Shown here: positions 18,278 through 28,094 of the stretch, in pieces | Position numbering within the stretch: the first letter of the stretch is position 1 | How the letters are laid out: the number at the start of each line of letters is the position of its first letter | Origin: Runella sp. MFBS21 | GTDB taxonomy: Bacteria > Bacteroidota > Bacteroidia > Cytophagales > Spirosomataceae | NCBI RefSeq assembly: GCF_029433105.1 | Contig: NZ_JARNTW010000010.1 | Coordinates: 124,001-188,000, forward strand | Reading direction: 5' to 3' | Length of the DNA: 64,000 nucleotides | Position numbers and translations under genes: made by a program | Notes under the pieces: generated by a model | Told to the model about the DNA's origin: nothing | Database searches by the model: none | The model's input: the letters and a program-made list of their open reading frames with translations, nothing else

Positions 18278-19747
18278 TTATTTAGATTCTTTTACCAAAA
18301 AACAAGATCCAGCGGCCAAAAGCATACATATTCCTGCCAGTACAAGGGCATTGCGAGGGTCGTCACCTAGCAAAGTTTTGTAAAAAAGAGGGACTGTCAA
18401 CATCCCGATAAACTGAGGTACACAAATAAAACCATTGAAAATACCCATATACACTCCCATCCGTTCTTTGGGTACAGCCGCCGCTAGCATTAGATAAGGC
18501 ATCGACATAATAGAACCCCACATCAGCCCGATGATAGTCATGCCTATCAAATAGATCATTTTATCGTTTGAAAGCAAAGTCATAAAAAATCCTGATGCAC
18601 CAATACACATAAATAAAGCATGGGTGGCGCGGTTGCTGCCTACGGCTTTGGCAATGCGTGGAATAAGAAACGAAATCACCGCACAAGAAACACTAAACAT
18701 GGCAAAGCACAATCCCCCCCATTTGGTGCCTTCCTCAAAGCCCTTAGGATTAGAAACAGCGTCAGGAGCTAAAAATGCATACTTTGCCACCGCTAATGAT
18801 AAATATTGCCACATCAAAGGAAGGCCATACCATGTAAAAAACTTGACCCACCACAGCTGTCTCATTACGGTAGGCATGGAAGAAAGAGGGGCCAGTATCT
18901 CTTTGAAAACGGGTAGCATCAGAACGAGATAACTTCCCGCAAGTACGCCTACACCCCACTTAAGTCCATTGGCCAGACCTCCAGAAAAATAAGCAAAGCC
19001 AAAAGCTAAGATAGCTCCGCCAACTGCTAATGCTAAGTGCCAAAACGATATTGATTTTTTTTCTTCCTCTGTAAAAACATGGGCTTTCTTATAATCATCG
19101 TTTTCGGGAGGATACTCTTTGGTGGTGCGCATGGTCCAAAAGACTGCTAACAAAATAGAAGCTCCGCCAATATAGAAAGGATAGCGCACCGAATTAGGAA
19201 TCCCGTTGGAAAGTTGCTCATCACTTAAGACCATCGAAACTCCCAAAAGAGGTAGAATGTAGGGCATTAGATTGGCGAGTGTTTGGCCAAAACCCACAAA
19301 AAAAGATTGGACGGCAAATCCGAGCGGACGTTGCTTTTCGTTGAGCATGTCGCCCACAAAAGCCCTAAAAGGTTCCATGGCAGAATTGAGACCCGCATCC
19401 AAAATCCACATCAAGCCCGCGGCCATCCACACTGCCGACGAATTGGGCATCATAATCATCGCAATGCTCCCTAAAAGTGCACCAGCTAAAATAAAAGGCC
19501 GCCGCCGTCCCCAAGTAGGTGACCAACTACGGTCAGAAATAGCCCCGATAATAGGTTGTAATAATAACCCTGTAAGAGGGCCTGCAAGCCACAAACCGGG
19601 TATAGAAGCTTCGTCGGCACCTAAGTACCGGAAAATTGGACTCATATTTGCTTGTTGTAATCCAAAGCCGTATTGGATACCCAAAAAGCCAAAACTCATG
19701 TTCCAAATTTGCCAAAATGATAAATTTGGCTTGTCTTTTTTTATCAT
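18278..19747 (-). CDS. SLC45-like MFS sugar transporter
   Basis: 489 residues, about 12 membrane segments. The N-terminal SFWQIWNMSFGFLGIQYGFGLQQANMS and the motif ISDRSWSPTWGRRRPFILAGA are typical of the sucrose/maltose transporter group (SLC45/GPH-like) of Bacteroidota, where a related protein is often encoded next to maltose-degrading enzymes. Here no glycosidase adjoins it, so substrate is open; a disaccharide is most likely. It stands alone on the minus strand with a terminator at its end. Confidence 0.85.
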   Translation of the reverse strand: MIKKDKPNLSFWQIWNMSFGFLGIQYGFGLQQANMSPIFRYLGADEASIPGLWLAGPLTGLLLQPIIGAISDRSWSPTWGRRRPFILAGALLGSIAMIMMPNSSAVWMAAGLMWILDAGLNSAMEPFRAFVGDMLNEKQRPLGFAVQSFFVGFGQTLANLMPYILPLLGVSMVLSDEQLSNGIPNSVRYPFYIGGASILLAVFWTMRTTKEYPPENDDYKKAHVFTEEEKKSISFWHLALAVGGAILAFGFAYFSGGLANGLKWGVGVLAGSYLVLMLPVFKEILAPLSSMPTVMRQLWWVKFFTWYGLPLMWQYLSLAVAKYAFLAPDAVSNPKGFEEGTKWGGLCFAMFSVSCAVISFLIPRIAKAVGSNRATHALFMCIGASGFFMTLLSNDKMIYLIGMTIIGLMWGSIMSMPYLMLAAAVPKERMGVYMGIFNGFICVPQFIGMLTVPLFYKTLLGDDPRNALVLAGICMLLAAGSCFLVKESK

Positions 19748-19996
19748 AGGTTAAGATGGTTTTGAATTTGAAGGCTTCCAATAAAAACCCTCAAAAGTCG
19801 TTTCGCAATTATAGGCATTTCGTCACGAATTGCAAACGCCTGACTTATATTTAAGCCATAAAAATTTGGATGAAAATAATAATAAGGGAAGGCTTTAAAC
19901 AACCAATAATGGCTTTTAGTTAGTAAATTAGGAAAAAATTATCTGACGCCTTAAAATATCTATTCTAAATCTTTTAAAGATTATTGCAGCCCGAGT

Positions 19997-20419
19997 ATGG
20001 AGTCATTGTTTTTAAGTTTATTAAGCACTTTGTTGTTTTCAACAAACGAAACCAAACTTACCCTCGAAATTTCCAACATTCGCCATACTACAGGTACATT
20101 GCGGGTGGGAGTTTTTAGAGAAGGTAGTACTTTTGGGAGTACCTATACTAAGCCAGATTTTGGGCAAATGGTACCCGTAGGTGGGAAAAAGGAAGAACGA
20201 ACGGTGATGTCGCTACCACCAGGGCGGTATGCATTGGCGCTCTATCATGATACCAACGACAACTGGAAATTAGATAAGAATTTTGTAGGATATCCCAAAG
20301 AGCCTTTTGGATTTAGCAACAATTATCGCCCTATTTTTACGGGACCTAAATTTGAGGACTGCGCCTTTGAAGTCAAAGACAATGGCTCTTCAGTCCTCAA
20401 AATCAAGTTGTTGAATTAG
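19997..20419 (+). CDS. DUF2141 domain protein, exported
   Basis: 140 residues. A short hydrophobic N-terminus (about residues 4-15, LFLSLLSTLLF) acts as a signal peptide. The rest is a single beta-sandwich domain with the family's marks: LTLEISNIRHTTGTLRVGVF, LPPGRYALALYHDTNDNWKLDKN (about residues 75-95) and GYPKEPFGFSNN. Family function is unknown; the acidic DTNDNWKLD segment could bind calcium. The stop is only 3 bp from the stop of the convergent cytochrome gene, so transcripts overlap at their ends. Confidence 0.85.
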   Translation: MESLFLSLLSTLLFSTNETKLTLEISNIRHTTGTLRVGVFREGSTFGSTYTKPDFGQMVPVGGKKEERTVMSLPPGRYALALYHDTNDNWKLDKNFVGYPKEPFGFSNNYRPIFTGPKFEDCAFEVKDNGSSVLKIKLLN

Positions 20420-20422
20420 CTA

Positions 20423-22582
20423 TTAGTTGAAGAACACTTCATCTACAAAAACCCATCCTGGTTGGCCTTTGCCTGAATGCCATTCAGGCAACTTTCCTAT
20501 GGGGCGAGCTATTATTTTTATAGCCCCATATTTTCCTTCTTTTAGTTGGCTTTCAATAGCTTGTATCCGAGCAGCTTCTACTTTTTGAGGAGCTGTAGGT
20601 TGGATTTTTTGGACAAGACTAAGGCTGTTTTTGTCAGACCCTGCCCAAATTTCGACCGAAGTGGGAGGGAAAATCGAGTTACCGATGTTGATACCAAGGC
20701 TCAAAGTTACTATTTTGATAGGAGTAGGTTGAGCAAAAGTAAAAAGGGCTTCAAAGGGGCTTTCGCGGTAGCCTAGCCACGCAGGATTTTTAAAATCATT
20801 AGGGTCGCCTTTTTTACGATTGATAAGCGTATGCGAACCTTCGCCTTTGTAGGTAGGATTAGGTTCTTTGAGCAACTCTACCGATGAAGGGCGATAAGTG
20901 CCTTTGAAAAAGGGAATTTCAATAACATCGCTTGCATACCAATTATTTTTCATTGCCCGTGCTTTCACTACCGTATAGGGGTTTGTAAGCCTAAAAGGAG
21001 TTTTGAAAATCGGCGAAGAGAGGGTATCTGGATTAGAACCATCGATCGTATAGCGGATAATGACTCCATTGAGCGGATGTTTGAAGGTCACTAGGTCTGT
21101 TTCAGAAAGTACAAAATTCTCATTTACTAAAATAGGTGCATTGAGCTTTAAGACTTCGGAAGCTTTTGGTACATAGCCTAATTCAAACCTAAGCTTAGGA
21201 ATTTGTTTTTGTAAACTTGCAAGGTCTGTTTCTGAGACTTGGGTATTCCAAATAAACACTTCCTCTAATTGTGGTAATTTAGATAAAAATTGGAGGGCTT
21301 TAGCGCTTACTTTCGTACCCGACAAGGAGAGTGATTTGAGTTTAGATAACCCCTCCAGTTTGGAAAGTGTAGCCCCTGAAATGTCAGTATTGTTTAGGTT
21401 GAGTCTTTCTAGGTTTTCTAGTTTACTAATCGTGGCTAAGTCATCATCTTTGATGGGCATGTTTGACAAATTCAATGCTACGAGTTGTGTTTTTATTTCG
21501 CTCAATTCGCCCAACTGCTCAGCTTTATAAGCTTGTCTCACAAAAAAATCAGCTTGGAGTGCGGGAGAGTTGTTAGCTATAGGAAAAATAACCCTAAATG
21601 GATTGTTGAGTTTTTGGATTGTGCTTTCGGAAGCAGCATCAAAAGTATATTGTTGAGGAGAAGGGGCGTTGGAGGGCTTCTTTAAAAATGCCTCTATCAA
21701 ACTTTTGAGAGGGTCGTTGGCGGGCAGCGCTTTGAGTGATTTTTTGGCATCTGCCCCATTTTGAATCCATGCCGTAATGATGCCCACTTCTTGGGGGGTG
21801 AGTTGAGGTTTGCCTTTGGGAGGCATGTGTTTTTTATCATCAAGCGGCAAGTTTGCGCGCTGAATGATATGGCTATTGAGGGCATCGTTGGCTACCCAAA
21901 TCGGCCCATTTTTTCCGCCTTTGAGCAGCCCTGCTATCGTAGTCATTAGCAGGTCGCCTTTGGTTTTTTGTTCGTTATGACATTGATAACATTTGGCTTT
22001 CAAAATAGGCTGGATGGCTGCTTCAAAAATAGGCGTATTTTCATCGAAAGTAAAGGGCGTGTTTTCTTGGTTTTGGGAAGGGAAAAGATAATCTTCTCCG
22101 TGGGTAAGACTCGCTCCAAAATGACCCGTAACCATCAAAACAACCAAACTAACTCCTAAAAAGACATTGAAAAGAACTTTACGGTAAACGTACTGTTGGT
22201 GAAGTAGCACTAGGCCATACATCAGAAAGCTCAAACCTATACCAGTGTATTTGTGCCAATTGAGCAGTTCGGCTGTATAACCTTCTTCACGTGACAAAAA
22301 AAAGCCCATCAGCGCGGCCAAGGCTGCGGTAAATGCCGAAAAAGATAAAATAAAACCAAAAATTTTGGCAAACTGTACTCCCTCAAATTCTTTCCTAAAT
22401 ACCCAAAGTAAACCCACCAAAATCAAAAGCCCAATTGGTAAATGCAAGATGGCGGGATGCATTCGCCCGAGGGGTTGGAGCCAGCTAGGAATGGTTACTT
22501 TTTCTTGAAATATCAACAAAAACACCAGTAAGGTGTGGATAACTAGTAATAAATAAGAAACTAGGGTTTGGAAACGAGGCAT
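20423..22582 (-). CDS. Membrane-anchored cytochrome c with LRR and discoidin-like domains
   Basis: 719 residues from ATG 22582. Four or five membrane helices in residues 1-165 resemble the DUF2231 module (GRMHPAILHLPIGLLILVG). A haem site CYQCHN is near residue 197 with a distal PPKGKPQLTPQE segment (planctomycete-type cytochrome c). Leucine-rich repeats run from about 365 to 480 (LENLERLNLNNTDISGATLS). A chitobiase C-terminal-like strand region (GVIIRYTIDGSNPDTLSSP) follows and the end looks like a discoidin/galactose-binding fold. Third gene of a minus-strand module with DUF1501 and DUF1549/DUF1553 proteins. Probably faces the periplasm or surface; electron partner unknown. Confidence 0.82.
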   Translation of the reverse strand: MPRFQTLVSYLLLVIHTLLVFLLIFQEKVTIPSWLQPLGRMHPAILHLPIGLLILVGLLWVFRKEFEGVQFAKIFGFILSFSAFTAALAALMGFFLSREEGYTAELLNWHKYTGIGLSFLMYGLVLLHQQYVYRKVLFNVFLGVSLVVLMVTGHFGASLTHGEDYLFPSQNQENTPFTFDENTPIFEAAIQPILKAKCYQCHNEQKTKGDLLMTTIAGLLKGGKNGPIWVANDALNSHIIQRANLPLDDKKHMPPKGKPQLTPQEVGIITAWIQNGADAKKSLKALPANDPLKSLIEAFLKKPSNAPSPQQYTFDAASESTIQKLNNPFRVIFPIANNSPALQADFFVRQAYKAEQLGELSEIKTQLVALNLSNMPIKDDDLATISKLENLERLNLNNTDISGATLSKLEGLSKLKSLSLSGTKVSAKALQFLSKLPQLEEVFIWNTQVSETDLASLQKQIPKLRFELGYVPKASEVLKLNAPILVNENFVLSETDLVTFKHPLNGVIIRYTIDGSNPDTLSSPIFKTPFRLTNPYTVVKARAMKNNWYASDVIEIPFFKGTYRPSSVELLKEPNPTYKGEGSHTLINRKKGDPNDFKNPAWLGYRESPFEALFTFAQPTPIKIVTLSLGINIGNSIFPPTSVEIWAGSDKNSLSLVQKIQPTAPQKVEAARIQAIESQLKEGKYGAIKIIARPIGKLPEWHSGKGQPGWVFVDEVFFN

Positions 22583-22642
22583 TTTCAAGGGTCAATGTTA
22601 AGGTTTTTGTTGCAGTCAGACGGCCAAAAACGACTACAAGGA

Positions 22643-24094
22643 TTAGGCAATTAAGCCTGGAATCACTTTTCCGGCTACGTCGGTAAGGCGGTAGCGGCGC
22701 CCTAAATGTTTGTAAGTAAGTTTTTCATGATTAAGACCCATCAAGTGTAAAACCGTAGCATGAAAGTCGTTGATATGTACGGGATCACGCACGATGTTGT
22801 AGCCAAAATCGTCGGTTTCACCATAAACAAATCCCGGTTTTACCCCACCACCTGCCATAAAAGTACAGTAAGCACGCGGGTGATGGTCGCGGCCATAATT
22901 GTCTTGAGTGGCGGTACCTTGGCTATAATTGGTACGTCCAAACTCTCCTCCCCAGATAACAAGCGTTTCGTCGAGGAGACCTCTCTGTTTGAGATCTTTG
23001 ATAAGAGCTGCCGAGGCACGGTCGGTGTCTTTGGCTTGTAGCGGCATTTCACCCACCATATTGCCATGTTGGTCCCAGCCTTGATGATAAAGCTGTACAA
23101 ATCGTACTCCTGCTTCCGACAATTTACGAGCTAAGAGGCAATTGGCCGCAAAAGTGCCTGGTACGAGGCATTCGGGGCCGTACATTTTGATGATATGGTC
23201 AGGTTCTTTGGAGAAGTCGGTAAGTTCTGGCACGGCCGTTTGCATTCGGTAGGCCATTTCGTATTGTTGTACTTTAGCGTTGATTTCGGGGTCGCCAAAA
23301 TCGTCGAAAGCCATGCTATTCAGTTCTGATAGATTGTCAAGCATTTTGCGGCGAGCGGCTCGGTCAGTTCCAGCGGGGTCGTTGAGGTAAAGAATAGGCT
23401 CTTCTCCACTGCTAAAAACCACGCCTTGATGAATAGAGTCTAAGAAGCCGTTGGTCCATAATTTGGAATAAACCCCTTGGCCGTTGCCTTTCCCACGTGA
23501 CAAAAGCACCGAAAATGCTGGTAAGTTTTTGTTTTCACTCCCTAGCCCATAGCTTGCCCAAGCGCCCATACTAGGGCGGTTGCCTTGTTGGGCACCTGTC
23601 TGCATGAAAGTAAGTGCAGGGTCGTGGTTGATGGCCTCGGTGTTCATGGTTTTAATCATGCAAATATCATCCACGATGCCAGCGATATTGGGAAACAATT
23701 CACTCATCCACATACCTGACTGCCCATACTGGGCAAACTGAAATTTAGAACCCACCAAGGGGAATTTGGCTTGGTTGGCAGTCATTCCAGTGAGGCGTTG
23801 CCCCATTCTAATGGAGGCGGGAAGCTCTTCGCCGGCCATTTTATTGAGCAAAGGTTTATATTCAAAACTCTCATATTGAGAAGGCGCACCATTTTGGAAT
23901 AAATAAATGACCCGCTTTGCTTTGGGGGCAAAATGCGGAATTCCTAAAGGCAGGGTATCTGAGTCGTCGCCGTTGCCTTTAAACAAATCTGGTACGAGCA
24001 GAGAGCCAAGGGCGACGCTGCCGATGCCTGCCGTCATTTTACCCAAAAAATGCCGACGAGTGATGTTGAAACGGTTTTCTAAAAACTCTTTCAT
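22643..24094 (-). CDS. DUF1501 family Tat-exported protein
   Basis: 483 residues. A twin-arginine signal (NITRRHFLGKMTAGIGSVALG) occupies residues 10-30. The body has the alkaline-phosphatase-like fold marks of DUF1501 proteins: RVIYLFQNGAPSQYE near residue 63, LYHQGWDQHGN near 345, LVIWGGEFGRTNYS near 390 and GRDHHPRAYCTFMAGGG near 410, which together supply metal ligands. It lies 38 bp after the DUF1549/DUF1553 gene and 60 bp before the cytochrome-LRR gene, the usual tripartite grouping in Planctomycetes, Verrucomicrobia and Cytophagales. Enzymatic role (possibly sulfatase/phosphatase-like) has not been established for the family, as far as is known to me. Confidence 0.9.
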   Translation of the reverse strand: MKEFLENRFNITRRHFLGKMTAGIGSVALGSLLVPDLFKGNGDDSDTLPLGIPHFAPKAKRVIYLFQNGAPSQYESFEYKPLLNKMAGEELPASIRMGQRLTGMTANQAKFPLVGSKFQFAQYGQSGMWMSELFPNIAGIVDDICMIKTMNTEAINHDPALTFMQTGAQQGNRPSMGAWASYGLGSENKNLPAFSVLLSRGKGNGQGVYSKLWTNGFLDSIHQGVVFSSGEEPILYLNDPAGTDRAARRKMLDNLSELNSMAFDDFGDPEINAKVQQYEMAYRMQTAVPELTDFSKEPDHIIKMYGPECLVPGTFAANCLLARKLSEAGVRFVQLYHQGWDQHGNMVGEMPLQAKDTDRASAALIKDLKQRGLLDETLVIWGGEFGRTNYSQGTATQDNYGRDHHPRAYCTFMAGGGVKPGFVYGETDDFGYNIVRDPVHINDFHATVLHLMGLNHEKLTYKHLGRRYRLTDVAGKVIPGLIA

Positions 24095-24132
24095 ATCTTT
24101 TATGGTATTGAAGTCACAGATGAGGCAATCAA

Positions 24133-26517
24133 TTATCGCATGATGGTTTCTTCGAGGTTGTACACCATCAAAATAGTTTGCATTAAAGCCGCTACAGAAG
24201 CTCGGTCAGGAAGACGACTTTGAGGTTTTTCTCCGATACTAAGCACTTTTGTTACTTTTTTGGGGTCTTTAGCAAGAGCCATTTTTTCTTCCTCAAAATA
24301 TTTCTGAATTACTGAAAGTTCTTTGGATTGGGGCTGTCGGCATACGATTTGTCGAAAGGCTTTGGTGATTTTAGCTTCGGTAGAAGTTTTTTCGAGGGAG
24401 AGCTTCTCTGCCAATACGCGCGCCGATTCATGCACAACGGGGTCGTTGAGCATGACAAGGGCTTGCAGAGGTGTATTGGTACGTGAGCGCTTTACTTCAC
24501 ATTGGTCACGGTTACTAGCATCAAAAATCAACATGCTAGGTGGTGGTACGGTACGTTTGATAAATACATACATACCCCGTCGGTAGAGGCTATCGCCGTG
24601 GTCTTGGATGTAAGTTTTGAGAATTCCACGGCCTGAAGTAGCCGATTCCCAGAGTCCTTTGGGTTGATAAGGTTTCACACTTGGCCCGCCAATTTCGGGA
24701 TTGAGTAGGCCGCTACTTGATAGTACCAAGTCGCGTACAAGCTCGGCAGAGAGGCGCATACGAGGAGAGTGGGCAAGGAAAACATTCTCAGGGTCTTTGG
24801 CGAGATGGTCTTTGGTAATACGTGATGATTGCCGATAGGTGGCCGACATTACGATTTGTTTTATGAGGCGTTTGATATCCCAGCCGTGGGTGCGAAAATC
24901 TACTGCCAACCAGTCTAGCAATTGGGGATGAGAAGGCAGCTCTCCCTGCATTCCAAAATCACCAACAGTTTTGACGATACCGCGTCCGAAAAATTCTTGC
25001 CAAATACGATTCACAAATACCCGAGCTGTTAGAGGGTTTTTGGACTCGAGCATCCATTGCGCAAGCCCCAAACGATTTTGGGGGTATTTTTTGGAATTAA
25101 AAGGCATGATGAAATTGGGCATGTTGGCCGCTACTTCATTGGTAGGCTGATCATAATTGCCACGATTGAGGATGTGAGTAGATCGCAGGGTATCAAGGTC
25201 TTGCATTACCATCACCATCACTGCGGCTGTATCCGTTTTGTTCACAAACTTCAAGATGTCTTTCACATCTTGGGTTGTGATTTTCATGTTGGGAGGGTCG
25301 GCAAAATTGGCGTCTATGGTACCAAAAAGCCCTTTTTCTGGCACTTGATTAAAAAATGCAAAAGCACTATAATAATCCTTTTGTAAGATAGGGTCATATT
25401 TGTGATCGTGGCATTTGGCACACTCGTAGGTAAGCGCCAAAAATGTTTTTCCAAACGTATTGGTGCGGTCGGTGACGTACTCGATGCGGTATTCTTCATC
25501 TATTACCCCGCCTTCTTGGGTGATTTTATGATTTCGATTAAAACCCGTTGCCAGCATAATTTCTTTGGCAGTAGGATCGTCGTAGCGTTTGCCTTGCTGC
25601 TTTACCAGCAAATCTCCTGCCAACTGCCAAGTGAGAAATTTGTCGTAACCATAATTTTGATTAAAAGCATGAATTACCCAATCGCGCCAAGGCCACATGG
25701 TACGGAGGCCGTCGTCTTGATAGCCATGAGAGTCGGCGTAGCGAGCGGCATCTAGCCAAGGAATCGCCATTTTTTCACCATAATGTTTACTTTTCAGAAG
25801 TTCGTCAACGGCTTTTTCGTAGGCATTTTCTGATTTATCTTTCAAGAAACGTTCTTGCAAATCTAGGCTAGGCGGCAAACCTGTAATATCAAGCGCTGCT
25901 CTTTTGAGCAAACGTTCTTTGTCGGCTTCTTCGTTGGGGGCAAGGCCTTTTTCTTCCATTTTGGCCAACGTAAAATAATCAATCTCATTTTTTGGCCATG
26001 ATTCTTCATTGACTTGTGGAAGCTTGGGGCTAGAAGGAGCGATAAATGCCCAGTGAGGTTTGTATTTGGCACCTTGTTTTATCCATTTCTCAATAAGTGC
26101 AATTTCGTGATCAGTAAGTTTGAGATTAGATTCCAGAGGAGGCATGATTTCGGCCGTATCTTTAGTAACGATTCTCAACCAAACTGCCGATTGGTCAGGT
26201 TTGCCGGGTACGATAGCATGAAGTTTGGGATTATCTTTCAAGGCCGCATATGCCGCCGCTTCGGTATCGAGGCGCAGGTCTGCTTCGCGCTTATTGGCAT
26301 CGGGGCCGTGGCATTTAAAACATCGATCAGAAAGAATAGGCCGGATGTGGTAATTATAATCCACCTCATCAGGGATTGCTGCCGCAGAAGCATTTCCTCG
26401 ATTGAGAAAGCAAGCTGTGGTGATATAAGAAACAGCCACTACAGTAGCTACTAAAAGCTTGTTGTTGAGCAAGAAAGGAATCACTCTAGCAAAAGGTCTC
26501 ACGTCAGTTAAGGGCAA
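24133..26517 (-). CDS. Cytochrome c-DUF1549-DUF1553 surface protein (PSD1 type)
   Basis: Up to 794 residues. A hydrophobic signal anchor (about residues 16-38) precedes a planctomycete-type cytochrome c domain with haem site CFKCHG near residue 68 and IMPPLESNLKLTDHE. DUF1549 follows (about 160-380; WPKNEIDYFTLAKMEEKGL, DITGLPPS, ARYADSHGYQDD) and then DUF1553 (about 470-740; ARVFVNRIWQEFFGRGIV, NTPLQALVMLNDP). Start is unsettled: only TTG 26517 and in-frame GTGs at 26502 and 26484 are available. Start of a three-gene module; such proteins are linked to polysaccharide breakdown by co-occurrence with sulfatases and sialidase-like genes, and an Asp-box protein is encoded nearby. Confidence 0.88.
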   Translation of the reverse strand: MPLTDVRPFARVIPFLLNNKLLVATVVAVSYITTACFLNRGNASAAAIPDEVDYNYHIRPILSDRCFKCHGPDANKREADLRLDTEAAAYAALKDNPKLHAIVPGKPDQSAVWLRIVTKDTAEIMPPLESNLKLTDHEIALIEKWIKQGAKYKPHWAFIAPSSPKLPQVNEESWPKNEIDYFTLAKMEEKGLAPNEEADKERLLKRAALDITGLPPSLDLQERFLKDKSENAYEKAVDELLKSKHYGEKMAIPWLDAARYADSHGYQDDGLRTMWPWRDWVIHAFNQNYGYDKFLTWQLAGDLLVKQQGKRYDDPTAKEIMLATGFNRNHKITQEGGVIDEEYRIEYVTDRTNTFGKTFLALTYECAKCHDHKYDPILQKDYYSAFAFFNQVPEKGLFGTIDANFADPPNMKITTQDVKDILKFVNKTDTAAVMVMVMQDLDTLRSTHILNRGNYDQPTNEVAANMPNFIMPFNSKKYPQNRLGLAQWMLESKNPLTARVFVNRIWQEFFGRGIVKTVGDFGMQGELPSHPQLLDWLAVDFRTHGWDIKRLIKQIVMSATYRQSSRITKDHLAKDPENVFLAHSPRMRLSAELVRDLVLSSSGLLNPEIGGPSVKPYQPKGLWESATSGRGILKTYIQDHGDSLYRRGMYVFIKRTVPPPSMLIFDASNRDQCEVKRSRTNTPLQALVMLNDPVVHESARVLAEKLSLEKTSTEAKITKAFRQIVCRQPQSKELSVIQKYFEEEKMALAKDPKKVTKVLSIGEKPQSRLPDRASVAALMQTILMVYNLEETIMR

Positions 26518-26711
26518 CAGTTTATAATAAGTGCAAATATATTTTAAAAAAAATTAAAAACTAATTTTTGCACAATTAGCGTGATTTTTTTGGATAATAT
26601 TTGGATGAAGAGAATCTTGTTATAAGCTACTAAAATAATTTGGAATGATAGTTAACCTAGACAAAAGTGGGTTGACTTAGAGGGAGAGTATAGTTGTGCA
26701 CAAGATAAATT

Positions 26712-27731
26712 TCAAGCTTTGCGAGTTGATTTTCTAATCACTAGTTTGGCATCTAAGGTATGAGTTTCGGGTATAAAATGGGTTCCTTCATTAAGTTGTC
26801 GAATCAGCAACTCGGCTGCATGACGGCCTATCTCATGGAGAGGCTGTACAACTGATGTCATCGGAGGTGTGATGAAAGCACTATGAGGTGCATTTGAAAA
26901 ACCAACCAAAGAAATATGCTCCGGAATATTCATCCCATTTTCTTGAATACAGATTAAGGCTTCGATAGCGGTTGGATCATTGACGGCAAATAGCGCATCA
27001 GGGCGATTGGTTTGGTTGAGTAGCGCTTGAGTGTACATTCGGGTTTTGCCTTCTTCAAAATTGCAAGGCATTATCAAAGATTCTTCAATGGGGAGTTGAT
27101 AAGTTTTCAACGCATCCAAATAGCCATTGAGTCGGTTGCGACCGATGGTCAGATTTTGGGGGCCTGCAAGGTGAGCTATCCGCCGACAACCCGTCTGAAT
27201 CAAATGTTCAACGGCCATAAATGCCCCTTGATAATCATTAACCATCACTTTAGAGCCAGGTAGTTCGTCCACAATTCTATTAAAGAAAACGATTGGAAGT
27301 CCTTTGCGTTGGGCGGATATAATGTGCCCATAGTCGTTGGTTTCTCGGGTGATGGCCAAGATGAGTCCTTCTACTCTGCTCGACATCATAGCCTGTAGAT
27401 TATGCTTTTCAATTTCCAATGATTCCGCAGATTGCATGATCATAACCTTATAGTCTTCTGCATTGGCTACTTCTTGAATGCCAAGTATGACATTAGGGAA
27501 ATAAGCATGCACAAACTCCGGCACCATCACCCCAATAATATTGGTTTTGTTTTTTCGTAGACTTGTCGCAATTGTATTGGGCTGGTAATCTAGCTCTTGT
27601 GCTAGCTCTAGCACAGCTTTCTTAGTCTCTGGGTTTATGTCGGGGGCATTGCGTAATGCTCTTGAAACAGTCGAGATAGAGACGTTGAGTTTAATAGCGA
27701 TGTCCCAAATGGTTGGTTGTTTGTTTCTCAT
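26712..27731 (-). CDS. LacI-family transcriptional regulator
   Basis: 339 residues from ATG 27731 (MRNKQPTIWDIAIKLNVS). The LacI HTH reads TIWDIAIKLNVSISTVSRALR, followed by the hinge helix (TIATSLRKNKTNIIGVMVP) and a periplasmic-binding-like sugar domain (NRPDALFAVNDPTAIEAL, HISLVGFSNAPHSAF). It is divergent from the SusC operon across 363 bp, so it probably controls that operon in response to a sugar. A TACCTTTG on the minus strand (27745-27752) is a likely -7 box 14 bp before the start. The DUF1549 gene lies 194 bp downstream on the same strand and might be cotranscribed. Confidence 0.92.
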   Translation of the reverse strand: MRNKQPTIWDIAIKLNVSISTVSRALRNAPDINPETKKAVLELAQELDYQPNTIATSLRKNKTNIIGVMVPEFVHAYFPNVILGIQEVANAEDYKVMIMQSAESLEIEKHNLQAMMSSRVEGLILAITRETNDYGHIISAQRKGLPIVFFNRIVDELPGSKVMVNDYQGAFMAVEHLIQTGCRRIAHLAGPQNLTIGRNRLNGYLDALKTYQLPIEESLIMPCNFEEGKTRMYTQALLNQTNRPDALFAVNDPTAIEALICIQENGMNIPEHISLVGFSNAPHSAFITPPMTSVVQPLHEIGRHAAELLIRQLNEGTHFIPETHTLDAKLVIRKSTRKA

Positions 27732-28094
27732 ATACAAGCTTAAACAAAGGTATTAACATCTCCATTTTTGCACTTTTTGTAGGCATTAGGGTTGAGACGA
27801 TAGTTTTTGCTTCTTCTCCTTTTGGCCTTGGTAGTTCATGCTTTCGATTTAGCTCTTTAAGAATTTTTCTCCAAATTAATTCTTCAATAGAATTTTCGGC
27901 AACGTTTCCGATAACGTTTTTTCACAAAAAAAACTCTGAAATAGTCAATTTTCCTTGACTACTGTGATTGTTTTCCTATAACTTCAACAACAAGCTTTGT
28001 AGTTAATCCCCTTTTTAGAATGGATTATGTAGGTGATAAATACAATGGAGAGAAAGTGAAATTTAATGAATTTTTATAATTATTCCAATTTGAA
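27732..28094. promoter_or_regulatory. Divergent control region, with candidate LacI operator
   Basis: The intergenic stretch between lacI-type regulator and susC. Two palindromic AACGTT cores lie 12 bp apart, about one helix turn, at 27901-27906 and 27913-27918, in the context CGGCAACGTTTCCGATAACG. CG-centred palindromes such as this are the usual LacI-family operator. No clear TTTG/TAnnTTTG promoter for susC was recognised by eye in the last 130 bp. Confidence 0.5.

Noticed and set aside
19272-19754. Plus-strand open frame of 160 codons opposite the sugar transporter
   Set aside because: Shadow of the transporter gene on the other strand; no family resemblance.
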